From: Vibrio salinus
Lineage (GTDB): Bacteria; Pseudomonadota; Gammaproteobacteria; Enterobacterales; Vibrionaceae
Length of the DNA stretch: 64,000 nucleotides
Direction of reading: 5' to 3'
Assembly (NCBI RefSeq): GCF_021272385.1
Contig: NZ_JAJSDZ010000010.1
Location: 62,001 to 126,000 of the forward strand
The position numbers and the translations under genes were made by a program. Of this stretch, positions 63,607 through 64,000 are shown piece by piece (position 1 is the stretch's first letter; every line of letters starts with the position of its first letter). The notes beneath the pieces are model-generated. The model saw nothing but the letters and a program-made list of their open reading frames with translations, had not been told where the DNA came from and searched no databases.

Positions 63607-64000
63607 AACGACCTCGGAGAGCGTACAACAGGAATGTATCAGGCGGCGGGTCGTGGGATGAGACGCTTCTTCCGCCAGGTTACCCGTAACAAGCGTTTCT
63701 ACGATACGCCCGTTATCCATCACATGAACTGTGTCACAAACGGTTTCAGCCAGAGCCAAATCGTGGGTAATAAAAAGACAGGCAAACCCCATTTCTTTCT
63801 TCAGATCGTGGTAAACATCCAGAACCTGCTTCTGCACCGTTGCATCCAGTGCCGACGTGGCTTCATCACAAATCAGCAGAGATGGGTGCACCGCCGTCGC
63901 CCGGGCAAACACAATCCGCTGAAGCTGTCCGCCGGAAAGCTGATTCGGATAGCGGGAAAGCACCGTATCCGGCAGGCCGACTCTGGCAAGCAGCGATGTG
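63595..64000 (-). CDS. Peptide/nickel-type ABC ATPase (partial, cut by window edge)
   Basis: C-terminal 134 residues only. LSGGQLQRIVFARA (signature), LLICDEATSALD (Walker B) and LFITHDLALAETV (H loop) identify a DppF/OppF-like ATPase. The start and Walker A lie beyond base 64000. A second peptide-type system, separate from the fused ATPase at 50.7 kb. Whether it is fused or stands alone is not visible. Confidence 0.85.
   Translation of the reverse strand, partial: TSLLARVGLPDTVLSRYPNQLSGGQLQRIVFARATAVHPSLLICDEATSALDATVQKQVLDVYHDLKKEMGFACLFITHDLALAETVCDTVHVMDNGRIVETLVTGNLAEEASHPTTRRLIHSCCTLSEVVSPV

Noticed and set aside
1..64000. Mobile elements, prophage, CRISPR arrays, tRNA or rRNA genes
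   Set aside because: No transposase, integrase, phage structural gene, repeat-spacer array or recognisable tRNA/rRNA sequence was seen on reading the window.

Overview
The window reads as chromosomal DNA of a Vibrionaceae gammaproteobacterium, most likely a Vibrio or close relative. The evidence is a Qrr quorum-sensing small RNA with its LuxO and sigma-54 sites, a close SpeG match, CheV, a ShyA-type endopeptidase beside a GGDEF/EAL gene, a DUF2850-type protein and a thermostable-hemolysin-family protein. From memory, speG, cheV, a GGDEF gene and shyA beside a GGDEF/EAL gene lie on Vibrio chromosome II, so this may be the second replicon; that is inference. I see no rRNA, tRNA, insertion sequence, prophage or CRISPR array. 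Base composition looks moderate, with AT-rich intergenic stretches.

Layout. 1-3 kb: the end of a NadD-like nucleotidyltransferase, a periplasmic alpha-carbonic anhydrase, an XRE-like regulator and a membrane TPR protein. 3.1-7 kb: a glycine betaine/proline-type ABC importer (proVWX) followed by a MarR regulator resembling CosR. 7.1-10.2 kb: the remnant of an EAL-domain gene, a 44-residue membrane ORF coupled to idi, the Qrr RNA with its control region, and a shortened, motif-poor acetoacetyl-CoA-synthetase-like protein. 10.2-16.7 kb: a seven-gene minus-strand operon. It encodes a hemolysin-family GNAT-like protein, an AMP-forming ligase, a heme-oxygenase-like diiron protein, an SDR, a TPR lipoprotein-like or secreted protein, and a PmrA/QseB-like response regulator with its kinase. 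A CTTAAG-N5-CTTAAG box sits in the promoter. 16.7-42.2 kb: housekeeping, stress and signalling genes, including a methyltransferase, thioesterase, speG, ppiC, cheV, two c-di-GMP genes, pirin, ppnP, an MscS channel, a Lon-like protease, a MATE pump, aroG with a perfect TyrR box, a phosphohexomutase, a FAH protein, a shyA-like gene, a CBM48 protein, a YjiH-like protein and tatABC.

42.2-61.9 kb: a large, almost unidirectional amine or amino-acid utilisation locus. It has an aldehyde dehydrogenase, a haloacid-dehalogenase-like protein, a PuuB-like FAD oxidase, a Tat-exported solute-binding protein with two permeases and a fused double ATPase, an HcnABC/opine-oxidase-like three-subunit dehydrogenase, an ArgE-like M20 hydrolase, a succinate-semialdehyde-type dehydrogenase, a GhrA-like reductase, a GabT-like aminotransferase, a second HAD protein lacking its nucleophile, and an Lrp-type regulator. 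The gene content suggests import of a secondary-amine (opine-like) or N-acylated compound, oxidative cleavage to an amino acid and oxoacid, deacylation, then transamination and oxidation of an omega-amino acid such as GABA into central metabolism. The substrate cannot be read from the sequence.

61.9-64 kb: the argO/argP exporter-regulator pair and the 3' part of a peptide-type ABC ATPase cut by the window edge.

Two loci look most worth pursuing: the hemolysin-family/ligase/diiron/SDR operon with its built-in two-component system, and the opine/GABA-type locus with its Tat-dependent binding protein a few kilobases from tatABC.
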